Source of the DNA: Rhodobacteraceae bacterium D3-12 | GTDB taxonomy: Bacteria > Pseudomonadota > Alphaproteobacteria > Rhodobacterales > Rhodobacteraceae | Assembly (NCBI GenBank): GCA_025916135.1 | Contig: CP104793.1 | Location: 62,001-126,000, forward strand | Reading direction: 5' to 3' | Length of the DNA: 64,000 nucleotides | In this document: positions 1 to 7,960 of the stretch, piece after piece | How positions within the stretch are numbered: the stretch's first letter is position 1 | Layout of the letters: each line of letters opens with the position of its first letter | The notes under the pieces: generated by a model | The model's database searches: none | Seen by the model: only the letters and a program-made list of their open reading frames with translations | What the model was told of the DNA's origin: nothing | Position numbers and translations under genes: made by a program

Positions 1-506
1 CGGTTGTGACGCTGTGGGATCAGGCGATATGGCATCGCTGGTTGCTCAACCTCACCATGCCCGTTGTGGTGGCATTGGTCGCGTTCGGCGTGGGGGCACC
101 CAACCCCTTCGCTTTTGAGGGCCGCGCATCAGGGTTTGACCCTGCCAATCCGGGCATTGCCGGGCTGACGCGGCAACCGCTTCTTTGGGCGATGGCGCTG
201 TGGTCCGCCGCACATCTGCTGGCGAATGGTGATCTGGCTCATGCGATCCTTTTCGGGTTGTTTTTGGCGTTCTCGCTGGCTGGCATGTGGATTGTTGAAC
301 GGAGGCGACGTTTGGCCATTGGAGATGGCGCGTGGGGCGAGATCACCGCGCGAACCAGCCTGTTTCCCTTTGCTGCGTTGATTTCTGGAAGATGGCGACC
401 GCGAGGTCTGCCCTCGCCCATGCGAGCGGCGATTTGGTTGGTCAGTTGGGCCGCGCTTTGGCACCTTCATGAACCGGTGATCGGAGTTTGGCCCGGTGTT
501 GGATGA
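1..506 (+). CDS. NnrU-like membrane protein, 5' end outside the window
   Basis: The open frame runs in from the left edge and stops at 504-506. The visible 168 residues resemble the C-terminal two thirds of NnrU-family integral membrane proteins, which are linked to nitrite/NO metabolism and are of unclear biochemistry. The segment around LWDQAIWHRW, then RQPLLWAMALWSAAHLLANGDLAHAILFG, correspond to the family's conserved R-x-P-L-x-W-G-x-x-L-W-A-x-A-H-L-L-A-N-G-D-L block (about residues 57-85), followed by a basic ERRRR turn. Hydrophobic stretches alternate with short loops, consistent with several membrane spans. The first GTG at 6 lies inside the conserved domain, so it is not the start. 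The final part after the ERRRR turn is less typical. Confidence 0.7.
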   Translation, partial: VVTLWDQAIWHRWLLNLTMPVVVALVAFGVGAPNPFAFEGRASGFDPANPGIAGLTRQPLLWAMALWSAAHLLANGDLAHAILFGLFLAFSLAGMWIVERRRRLAIGDGAWGEITARTSLFPFAALISGRWRPRGLPSPMRAAIWLVSWAALWHLHEPVIGVWPGVG

Positions 507-575
507 TGCTGACAGGATGCTGTCAGCAGGGCTGTGCAACAAGGGGTCATCAACCGAGATCAAAGGAGCGTCTCA

Positions 576-947
576 ATGTCTACACAACCCGTCCTCGTCT
601 GGTGTGAAATCCCCGTCAGAAACCTGAAGAAAGCGTGCGAATTCTATTCAAAAACATACGGTTACGAAGTTAAAATTACAGAAGATGGCCCTAATCCGAC
701 GGCTGTTTTAAACAATGAAACCGACGTGCCAGCCGGCAATCTATACGTCGGCGAACCGGGCGCGGGAGGCGGTGTGACTGTCCACCTTGCCCTGGCCCAT
801 GGTGACACGGTCGAAGCCGCATCCGCACGCGCAACCGAGGCCGGTGCCACCATCACGGGGCCGTTAGTGGAAATGCCGTTTGGCCGCTGGACCTATGCGA
901 CCGACCCCGATGGCAACTCCATCGGCCTGTTTCAGGCGGCGGGTTAA
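576..947 (+). CDS. VOC family (glyoxalase-fold) protein
   Basis: A 123-residue single-domain vicinal-oxygen-chelate protein. It begins with the usual first strand (VLVWCEIPVRNLKKACEFY), has the central G-D-T loop, and ends with the family's last strand (FGRWTYATDPDGNSIGLFQ), where the Asp-Pro-Asp-Gly-Asn turn and a metal-ligand-like position sit. The substrate cannot be told from sequence; members include glyoxalases, dioxygenases and antibiotic-resistance proteins. The ATG at 576 is preferred over upstream starts because AAAGGAG lies 7 bases before it. The WYL regulator gene starts three bases after the stop, so the two are probably cotranscribed. Confidence 0.88.
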   Translation: MSTQPVLVWCEIPVRNLKKACEFYSKTYGYEVKITEDGPNPTAVLNNETDVPAGNLYVGEPGAGGGVTVHLALAHGDTVEAASARATEAGATITGPLVEMPFGRWTYATDPDGNSIGLFQAAG

Positions 948-950
948 GCT

Positions 951-1649
951 ATGCGCCGGGCCGACCGCCTCTTTCAGATCGTTCAGCATTTGCGCGGCGG
1001 TCGGCTTGTCACCGCGGCGCATCTGGCCGACCGGCTCGAAGTGAGCCAACGCACGATCTATCGTGATGTCGCCGATTTGATCGGCTCAGGTGTGCCGATA
1101 GATGGCGAAGCAGGCGTGGGATATATTATGCGCGCTGGCTACGATCTTCCGCCATTGATGTTTACAAATGATGAAGTCGCCGCGCTGGTGGCGGGTGCGC
1201 GCCTGCTTCAGGCCTGGGGCGGGGCAGCGATGGGCGAAGCCGCGCAAGAAGCCTTGGTCAAGATCGAGGCAGTGCTGCCCGACACCGCCCGCGCCAAGGC
1301 CGAGCAAGTTCAGGTGCACGCTTTCCAATCCCATGAAATGACAGAGAAATTGCGCGCTCTCTTCGACAGGATCGACAGCTCTATCAAATCCAGAACCCGC
1401 ATCGAAATTGACTATGAAGACAAGGACGGCGCCGCAAGTGCGCGCATTATCCGCCCCCTTGGGCTGTTCTTCTGGGGCAAGGTCTGGACATTGGTGGGAT
1501 GGTGCGAATTACGCAATGATTTCAGAATGTTCCGCCTAGATCGCATAGGGGCCGCAACGGCCTTGGACCGGTTTCGAGAGGAGCGCGATAAATCGCTCAA
1601 AAACTTCTATGCATGCGCCCGTGAGCGCGGGGCGCAAATTCATTCCTAA
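951..1649 (+). CDS. YafY-type HTH/WYL transcriptional regulator
   Basis: A 232-residue regulator. Residues about 5-60 form a DeoR/HTH_11 winged helix (RLFQIVQHLRGGRLVTAAHLADRLEVSQRTIYRDV), with the typical S-Q-R-T-I-Y-R-D recognition helix. Residues about 135-215 match a WYL domain (IEIDYEDKDG, RIIRPLGLFFWGKVWTLVGWCELRNDFRMFRLDRI), which in this family binds small ligands or nucleic acid. It starts 3 bases after the VOC gene stop, so translational coupling is likely and the VOC protein may be part of its regulon (inference). Target and ligand are unknown. Confidence 0.88.
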   Translation: MRRADRLFQIVQHLRGGRLVTAAHLADRLEVSQRTIYRDVADLIGSGVPIDGEAGVGYIMRAGYDLPPLMFTNDEVAALVAGARLLQAWGGAAMGEAAQEALVKIEAVLPDTARAKAEQVQVHAFQSHEMTEKLRALFDRIDSSIKSRTRIEIDYEDKDGAASARIIRPLGLFFWGKVWTLVGWCELRNDFRMFRLDRIGAATALDRFREERDKSLKNFYACARERGAQIHS

Positions 1650-1711
1650 GCCATTTCTTATCGATGCGTTCGGCATGGTTAATGCCCTAAGCAGGCAAAA
1701 ACTCAACTGTA

Positions 1712-1775
1712 TGACTCCCGGCTGACTCCCGGCTGCCGTGTTCCCCGAATTTGGTTAATGCCGGATTAAGTTAAC
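1712..1775. repeat. 11-bp minisatellite followed by a GTTAA-rich inverted motif
   Basis: Two exact copies of TGACTCCCGGC (1712-1733) run into TGCCG. They are followed at 1753-1775 by GGTTAATGCCGGATTAAGTTAAC, in which the two ends (GTTAA/GTTAAC) are related in inverted orientation. The same arrangement occurs at 3895-3980. It lies in the 291-base gap between the WYL regulator and tesB; the rest of that gap holds only the dispersed repeat at 1792-1838. Confidence 0.7.
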
Positions 1776-1791
1776 TCAGCGTACGGCCCCC

Positions 1792-1838
1792 CTTCATCTG
1801 ACTGAAAATATCCCGGGGGTGTGGGGGCTGACCCCCAC
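1792..1838 (+). repeat. dispersed repeat, CTTCATCTGAC...TATCCCGGGGG type
   Basis: CTTCATCTGAC, then a TATCCCGGGGG box, then a hairpin GTGGGGG/CCCCCAC. The same modules recur at 28354-28401, and the complement of the first box recurs at 16729-16739. Function is unknown; it may serve as a terminator or transcript-end structure. Confidence 0.65.
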
Positions 1839-1940
1839 TTAAATCTGCGCGTGTCGCACCAGAGGTGCGCATCAAATCTGGCTTGGCCCTCAAACCCAAG
1901 AAACCTGTGCGGCGCAGCCGCTCCTTTTGACAACAGTCGT

Positions 1941-2833
1941 TCAGTCGCGCGGCGTGATTTGGCGGATCAGCCCTTCTTGCGTGGCATTGGCCACAAGCCG
2001 GCCGTCGCGGGTAAAGATGCGGCCGCGGTTAAAGCCGCGTGCGCCGCCGGCCCATGGCGAATCCATGACATAGAGTAGCCAGTCATCGGCGCGAAAATCG
2101 TCGTGGATCCACATGGCGTGGTCGAGCGAGGCGAATTGCATGTCCGAGTCGGCAAAGGCCTTGGCGTGGACATGCGCAGATGTACCAAGCAGCCCCATGT
2201 CCGAAGCAAAGGCGAGCGCGGCGCGGTGCAATTGCGGGTCGTCGCCGAGTTTGCCGGGGATGCGGAACCAATAGATTTGTTCATGCACGGGGTCGCGCGT
2301 GAGCGGGGGGCGTTTGGTGACCGGGCGAATTTCGACCGGGCGCGGCACACGGGTCCATTTGCGAAACAGCTCTGGCACGTCGCCTTCGAAGGTTTCCAGC
2401 AACTCGCGTTCCGTGGGCAGGCTATCGGGTGCGGGCACATCGGGCATGGTGTCTTGGTGGCTCAGCCCCGGTTCGAGCACCGCGAAAGAGGCGGCGAGGT
2501 TGAGGATAGGTTTGCCGTGCTGGATCGCAACGACGCGGCGGGTGGCAAAGCTGCGCCCGTCGCGGTCACGCTCGACCTGATAGAGCACGGGTTCGGTGGC
2601 ATCGCCGGGGCGCATGAAATAGGCGTGGAGCGAATGCACGGGGCGGTCGGCGTCGACGGTGCGGGTCGCGGCCATCAACGCTTGGGCGATAACCTGTCCA
2701 CCAAAGCTTCGTCCGCGGCCACCGGGGTGGCGATCCCGCGGAAGAAATTCTCTTCCACCGGTTCCACATCGAGCACGGAAATCAGCGCGTCGGCGAGGTT
2801 TTGTGCTGTGGGAGTAGCTTTCTTTTCAGTCAT
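1941..2833 (-). CDS. tesB: acyl-CoA thioesterase II (TesB), interrupted by a -1 frameshift
   Basis: TesB hydrolyses acyl-CoA to free fatty acid and CoA in the cytoplasm. The reading frame opens at ATG 2833 (MTEKKATPTAQNLADALISV) and reads through the expected FFRG...TPVAA. It then shifts at about 2713-2714; one extra C/G there restores TPVAAGRSFGGQVIAQAL, the family signature of the first hotdog domain. The second frame continues to 1941 with SLHAYFMRPGD and, in the second hotdog domain, SLDHAMWIHDDFRADDWLLY, including the Asp of the catalytic triad region. The repaired protein would be about 297 residues, close to the usual 285-290. Either a sequencing error in a CC/CCC run or a recent pseudogene. 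Confidence 0.85.
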
Positions 2834-2977
2834 TTAGCTGTCACCAATCCGGTTGTCATTTCGCCCTGGCAGGGCCTTGCACGTGAGCCGCCCTGATGGG
2901 TCGCATCAGGGACAGAATGCGCAAACTCGTGAGCGGATCGCAAGGGCGGTTTGGAATTCTGACGCAGTGTTGCGGCG

Positions 2978-3673
2978 TCAGGGTGACTGGCTTTGGATCA
3001 CGCGGGCAAGGCGTTCGGCGATTGCGGCGCTGCCTTTGAGGGACGGGTGGATGCGGTCGACCGCGTGAAAGGACAGGTCGCCGGGCGGCACAAGATCGGT
3101 GATCGGGTGAAAGATGATGCCCTCATCCAGCGCGGCAAGGCGGGAAAGGCGGGCTTCGAGTTCGTCACCTTCGTCTTTGCAGTTCTCGATTGGCGTGTCG
3201 AAACCGGGGCTGCGCAGATAGCCGAGGTAAAGCACCCGTGCGCCGGATTGACGGATGCGCGAGACCAGCCCCGGAATGACGCCGCGCCGTCCGTCGAGGG
3301 CGATCATCTTATTGATTTTACGGTCACATCTGTTGCAGCCGCAGCCGAGCCAGACATCGTTTCCGCCGCCGTTTACGATCACCCAATCCCAGTTCCCGTC
3401 GCGGTATTGTTTGGGAATCGAGAGGCCCATCGCGCCGGTGATGGGGAGGTTATAAATCATCCGCGCGCCTGCGACGGAGTTGTCGTCGATCGGCTGGCGC
3501 AGGATTTGTTCGAGCCGGTCGGCGATGCCGCGCCCGGAAACCGAGTGGGACGCGATCAGCGAATCGCCAATGACGAGAATCCGCGCGCCGTTTTTCCCGG
3601 TATCAGCAAGCGCGCCCATCGGGTGCAATGCCCCCGACAGCAGAAAGAAACATAGTATTTTCAACAGGTTCAT
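2978..3673 (-). CDS. secreted SGNH/GDSL-family hydrolase
   Basis: A 231-residue esterase/lipase-type protein. Residues 1-23 are a Sec signal peptide (MNLLKILCFFLLSGALHPMG). The SGNH blocks are visible: GDSL at 36-39 with nucleophile Ser38, GGGND at 102-106 supplying the oxyanion-hole Gly/Asn, and DRIHP with Asp206 and His209 completing the triad. The substrate is unknown; periplasmic esterase or peptidoglycan/acyl deacetylase roles are possible. An unusual C-G-C-N-R-C cluster (111-116) directly follows the GGGND block. It lies upstream of tesB on the same strand; a CTGACGC/GCGTCAG hairpin (2959-2981) overlaps its stop codon and CCCTGATG/CATCAGGG (2891-2911) follows. Confidence 0.87.
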   Translation of the reverse strand: MNLLKILCFFLLSGALHPMGALADTGKNGARILVIGDSLIASHSVSGRGIADRLEQILRQPIDDNSVAGARMIYNLPITGAMGLSIPKQYRDGNWDWVIVNGGGNDVWLGCGCNRCDRKINKMIALDGRRGVIPGLVSRIRQSGARVLYLGYLRSPGFDTPIENCKDEGDELEARLSRLAALDEGIIFHPITDLVPPGDLSFHAVDRIHPSLKGSAAIAERLARVIQSQSP

Positions 3674-3894
3674 AACGCAGACTCACCAATGGGCAGGGTC
3701 GAAATTGGAGCGCCTGATCAGAAAGGCTCAGGCGCCGGGTGCTTTAGTTTTCGCCGTTGTGGCGTCAAATTCAACGGTTTTCGTTGATTGCGGAGCAGGC
3801 GGGTTCAATGCGCCCCAAGGGGGGAGTTGTTTCGTTTTGGTGAACGTAACGCCCCAATTGCTTAACGCGGCGCAGGGCGCTTGGTTGAGGGGGG

Positions 3895-3980
3895 TGACTC
3901 TCGGCTGACATCCGGCTGACATCCGGCTGACATCCGGCTGCCGGGGGAAACGCCAGCCGTTAACCGGATATTAGGTTAAC
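3895..3980. repeat. 11-bp minisatellite with GTTAAC inverted motif, second copy
   Basis: TGACTCTCGGC followed by three exact TGACATCCGGC units (3895-3938), then TGCCG. At 3959-3980 is GTTAACCGGATATTAGGTTAAC, bounded by GTTAAC on both sides. It has the same composite structure as 1712-1775. It sits in the 420-base gap between the SGNH gene and the polA stop, where I found no credible gene. Confidence 0.7.
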
Positions 3981-4003
3981 GGGGCGTGCGCAGCCCGGTG
4001 TGG

Positions 4004-4082
4004 GGGCGCAACGGGATGGGGTGCCGCGGGGCGGGGCGCAACAGGACGGGGCGCGCAACAGGACGGGGTGCAACCGGATGGG
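4004..4082. repeat. imperfect GGGGCGCAACAGGACG tandem repeat downstream of polA
   Basis: Four degenerate units (GGGCGCAACGGGATG, GGGCGCAACAGGACG, GGGCGCGCAACAGGACG, GGGTGCAACCGGATG) lie directly after the polA stop at 4094 on the minus strand. The unit is 15-17 bp. No obvious terminator is present here. Confidence 0.55.
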
Positions 4083-4093
4083 AGAGGCGCGGC

Positions 4094-6894
4094 CTAATGC
4101 GCGTCGGCCCAGTTCAGCCCCTGACCCGCGTCGACGGTCAGCGGCACGTCGAGGTGGACCGCCGGGTTGGCCGCGCTTTCCATCACGTCGCGGGCGGTGT
4201 CGATGAGTTTGGCGGCGGCGTCCTCGGGGACTTCGAACAGGAGTTCGTCGTGGACCTGCAACAACATCCGCGCCGGTTGTCCGGCGATGGCGTCGGGCAT
4301 ACGCACCATGGCGCGGCGGATCACGTCGGCGGCGGTGCCTTGGATCGGGGCGTTGATCGCGGCGCGTTTGGCAAAGCCGGCGCGCGGGCCTTTGGCGGCA
4401 ATCTCGGGCGTGTGGATTTTGCGGCCAAAGAGGGTTTGCACATAGCCGTGCTCTTTAGCGAAGGCGACCGTGTCATCCATATAGGTGCGGATGCCGGGGA
4501 AGCGCTCGAAATAGCGGTCGATAAAGCCTTGGGCTTCGGAGCGCGGAATGCGCAGGTTGCGAGCAAGGCCAAAGCCGGAGATGCCATAGATCACCCCGAA
4601 ATTGATCGCCTTGGCGCGGCGGCGGATGTCGGGGGTCATCTCGTCCATGGGCACGTCGAACATTTCCGAGGCGGTCATGGCGTGGATGTCATCGCCGCGT
4701 TTGAAGGCGGCTTTGAGCGCGTCGATCCCGGCGACATGGGCGAGGATGCGCAGCTCGATCTGGGAGTAATCGAGGCTGACCAGCACATTGCCTTGATCGG
4801 CCACGAAGGCCTCGCGGATGCGGCGGCCTTCTTCGGTGCGCACGGGGATGTTTTGCAGGTTGGGATCGGTCGAGGCGAGCCGCCCGGTTGAGGCACCGGT
4901 TTGCACATAGGAGGTGTGCACGCGCCCGGTTTCGGGGTTGATGTGGTCCTGTAGCGCGTCGGTATAGGTGGACTTCAGCTTGGACAGTTGGCGCCAGTCG
5001 AGCACGCGGGCGGGGAGTTCGTGTTCGGTGGCGAGGTCTTCGAGCACGTCCGCACCGGTGGCATAGGCGCCGGTCTTGCCCTTTTTGCCGCCTTCGAGGC
5101 CCATTTCATCGAACAGGATTTCGCCGAGTTGCTTGGGCGAGCCGACATTGAAGCTGCGGCCTGCGAGTTCGTGAATTTCCGCCTCGAGCCCGGCCATTTT
5201 CTGGGCGAAGGCGTTGGACATGCGGCTGAGCGTGTCGCGGTCGACCTTGATCCCGTGCATTTCCATTTCGGCGAGCACCGGCACCAGCGGGCGTTCGAGG
5301 GTTTCATAAACGGTTGTGACGCGTTTCACATGCAGTTGCGGTTTGAAGATTTGCCACAGGCGGAGCGTGATGTCGGCGTCTTCGGCGGCGTATTTGACCG
5401 CCTCGTCCAGCGGGACACGATCAAAGGTGATCGCCGATTTGCCGGTGCCGAGCAGTGATTTGATCGGAATCGGCGTGTGGCCGAGATAGCGATCCGAAAG
5501 CGCATCCATGCCGTGATTATGCACGCCGGAATAGAGCGCGTAGGACATCAGCATCGTGTCGTCGATGGGCGCGATGTTCACCCCGTGACGCGCAAAAATC
5601 TTGGCGTCGTATTTCATGTTTTGGCCGATTTTGAGGATCGCGTCGTCCTCGAGAATTGGCTTGAGGATGGCGAGCGCCTCGGCCGTGGTCATTTGACCGT
5701 CGGCGAGCGTGTCGGAGCCGAAGAGATCATCAGCCCCGCCGTCTTTGTGGATGAGCGGGATGTAGCAGGCATCCCCCGGTTCGACGCAGAGGGATATGCC
5801 GACCAGCTCGGCCTGCATTTCATCAAGCGAGGTGGTTTCGGTATCGACGGCGACATAGCCGCGTTTGTTAATCAGGGCGATCCAGCGGTCGAGGGCAGCC
5901 GCGTCGCGGATATGTTCGTATTTTTCGGGGTCGATGGCGGGCAGATCGGGGGTGGCGGCGGCTGCGCCGGCCTCGCCCACTGCGGGTTCGGGGATGTCGG
6001 GGCTTTCGACGCCCATCCGGTCGGCGATGCGTTTGGAAAGGGTGCGGAATTCCATCGATGCGAGGAAGGGCAGCAGGGCGTCCGGGTCGGGCCCTGCACT
6101 TCGAGGCTGTCGAGGGTGAAGTCGAGGGTCATGTCCTCTTTGAGTTGGACGAGATCGCGCGACATGCGGATCTGATCGGCCTTGTCGATAAGGGTCTCGC
6201 GGCGCTTGGGCTGTTTGATTTCGCCAGCGCGTTCGAGCAGCGCATCCAGATCGCCGTATTCGTTGATCAAAAGGGCGGCGGTTTTGATGCCGATGCCGGG
6301 CGCGCCGGGGACGTTATCGACGCTATCCCCGGCCAAGGCCTGAACATCGACGACGCGTTCGGGGGGGACGCCGAATTTGGCGATGACGCCGTCGCGGTCG
6401 ATGCGGTTGGCCTTCATCGGGTCGAGCATTTCGACGCCGCCGCCGACAAGTTGCATGAGGTCTTTGTCGGAGCTGATGATGGTGACGCGGCCACCGGCCT
6501 CGCGTGCTTGGCAGGCGAGGGTGGCGATGATGTCGTCGGCCTCGAAGCCTTCGACCTCGTGGCAGGAGATGTTGAAGGCGCGGGTGGCGTCGCGGGTCAG
6601 GGGGAACTGCGGGATCAGGTCTTCGGGCGCGGGGGGGCGGTTGGCTTTGTATTGGTCATAAAGCTCGTTGCGGAAGGTTTTGCCGGAGTAGTCGAAGATC
6701 ACGGCGGCATGGGTTGGGGCGTCGTCGCCCTTTGCGTCCTCGACGAATTTGAACAGCATGTTGCAGAAGCCGGCCACGGCGCCGATGGGCAGGCCATCGG
6801 ATTTGCGGGTCAGCGGGGGCAGCGCGTGATAGGCGCGGAAGATGAAGGCAGAGCCGTCGATGAGGTGCAGGTGGCAGCCTTTGCCGAATGACAT
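4094..6894 (-). CDS. polA: DNA polymerase I, interrupted by a -1 frameshift
   Basis: Replicative gap-filling and repair polymerase. The first frame starts at ATG 6894 (MSFGKGCHLHLIDGSAFIFRAYHALPP) and encodes the 5'-3' exonuclease domain with the helix-hairpin-helix (ALAGDSVDNVPGAPGIGIKTA). At about 6089-6091 a base is missing from a CCC(C) run. Adding one C restores VQGPDPDALLPFLASMEFRT and joins the second frame, which ends at 4094. That part carries an intact-looking 3'-5' exonuclease domain (VDTETTSLDE) and polymerase motifs A (DYSQIELRI), B (RRAKAINFGVIYG) and C (QVHDELLFEV). The repaired protein would be about 933 residues, normal for alphaproteobacterial PolA. All catalytic motifs are intact on both sides, so a sequence error is the simpler reading. 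Confidence 0.93.
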
Positions 6895-6996
6895 GGTGTG
6901 GTTCCCCCGGTTGGTTGGGACCCTGTGTCGCATATGGGCGTGCGCGGTGCCAGAGGGATTGCTGGTGCGCGCGTAAACTCGTGCGGCAACGGGCGC

Positions 6997-7114
6997 GAAT
7001 TCTGTCGCAGAATTCGGTCAAAAATCCGTTGCGGATTTTTGGGCGGTGCGGGACGGGGGCGGTGGGGGCAAAATCCGCGACGGATTTTAGGCCGTTTCCT
7101 GTGACAGGAAACGG
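6997..7114. repeat. four-hairpin array, copy A
   Basis: Four perfect inverted repeats, each with a 3-base loop: GAATTCTG-TCG-CAGAATTC (6997-7015), CAAAAATCCG-TTG-CGGATTTTTG (7019-7041), AAAATCCG-CGA-CGGATTTT (7070-7088) and CCGTTTCCTG-TGA-CAGGAAACGG (7092-7114). Spacing is 3, 28 and 3 bases. It fills half of the gap between the zinc-finger gene and polA, both on the minus strand; the last hairpin touches the zinc-finger gene's stop codon. The same architecture with different stem sequences is at 61235-61353. I know of no named element that it matches. Confidence 0.85.
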
Positions 7115-7297
7115 TTAGCTGGCTTTGCTTTCGACGTCGCGGTAGATGAATTTGGCATCGCAATAGGGGCATTCGACGAAGCCGGTGTCCTGTGGGATTT
7201 GCAGCCAGACACGGGGGTGGCCCAAGGCCCCTTCGCCGCCGTCACAGCAGACACGGTAGGAATCGACGATCTTGGTTTCGGGGGCTTGCGTGGTCAT
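7115..7297 (-). CDS. zinc-finger (zf-CHCC) domain protein
   Basis: A 60-residue protein with the pattern C-C-D-G-G-x(5)-G-H-P-R-V-x-L and a C-terminal E-C-P-Y-C-D-A-K-F. This is the zf-CHCC family related to the mitochondrial complex I subunit NDUFS6. Cys/His ligands lie at residues 17-18, 27, 43 and 46. In alphaproteobacteria such proteins are taken to bind zinc and to associate with respiratory complex I (family knowledge, not shown here). Length is normal. Its stop codon abuts the four-hairpin array. Confidence 0.9.
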   Translation of the reverse strand: MTTQAPETKIVDSYRVCCDGGEGALGHPRVWLQIPQDTGFVECPYCDAKFIYRDVESKAS

Positions 7298-7380
7298 ATG
7301 CGTGCTGTCCTTCGGGATGGCGGTTATGCCCCGCGAATATGGGCGATTGTGCAGCCGGGGGCAAGACCGGCTGAACGGGG

Positions 7381-7851
7381 TTAGCCGCTGCGTTCGACAC
7401 GGGCCTGAAAGCAGTTGTTGGTCGAGGAGCGGATGTGGACGAATGCCACCGCGTCATCGGCAAGGCGTTTGGCGACTTCGGTGTTGAAGCGGTGCGGCGG
7501 GACCACGGCGCCGGAGCCATAAAGGATGCGTTCATCGGGTCCATAGGCACGGATCAGCATGGGGTTTTTGGCGAAGATCGCAGGGGTTCCGGCGGCGGGA
7601 TCATAGGGGGCGCACGCATCAGCGCAGAGGAAGATCGGGCCGGTTTCGGCGTAGGGCTGGCGCGCACCGAATGGCGAATGGGCGAGGATCAGCATGTCGG
7701 CGCCTTTGGGGATGTAATCGAGGCAATGGCGGCAAGGGTTGGACGCCCCCTCGCAGGGGGCGCGTTCGGGCGGATTGCCGTAGGCATCGGGCGCGCCATC
7801 GCGATAGGCTTGGACAATCTCAGAGGGGATGGGGAGGAAAGCGGCGGTCAT
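7381..7851 (-). CDS. DUF1203 family protein
   Basis: A 156-residue cytoplasmic protein matching the DUF1203 pattern: N-terminal [19 protein letters not shown], a central [22 protein letters not shown] block (about residues 38-60), [10 protein letters not shown], and a C-terminal [20 protein letters not shown]. Function is unknown in the family; the conserved Cys-x-x-Cys and the R-x-x-N-C tail suggest a metal or ligand site. The ATG at 7851 is chosen because GGAGA precedes it and the upstream extension is basic, non-conserved sequence. Confidence 0.87.
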   Translation of the reverse strand: MTAAFLPIPSEIVQAYRDGAPDAYGNPPERAPCEGASNPCRHCLDYIPKGADMLILAHSPFGARQPYAETGPIFLCADACAPYDPAAGTPAIFAKNPMLIRAYGPDERILYGSGAVVPPHRFNTEVAKRLADDAVAFVHIRSSTNNCFQARVERSG

Positions 7852-7960
7852 CGGGGGTCTCCGGTTGGTGGGATGTGTGGAGACACTTAGAGCGGATCGG
7901 GCGCGGGGCTGGCGACCCGATTGTTGCGCAATTAAAGCCATGATCCGCAGTGCGCGGCGT

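Noticed and set aside
6895-7114. Hairpins of copy A as a simple terminator for the zinc-finger gene
   Set aside because: No U tract follows, and four stems with fixed spacing recur elsewhere, so ordinary termination does not explain them.
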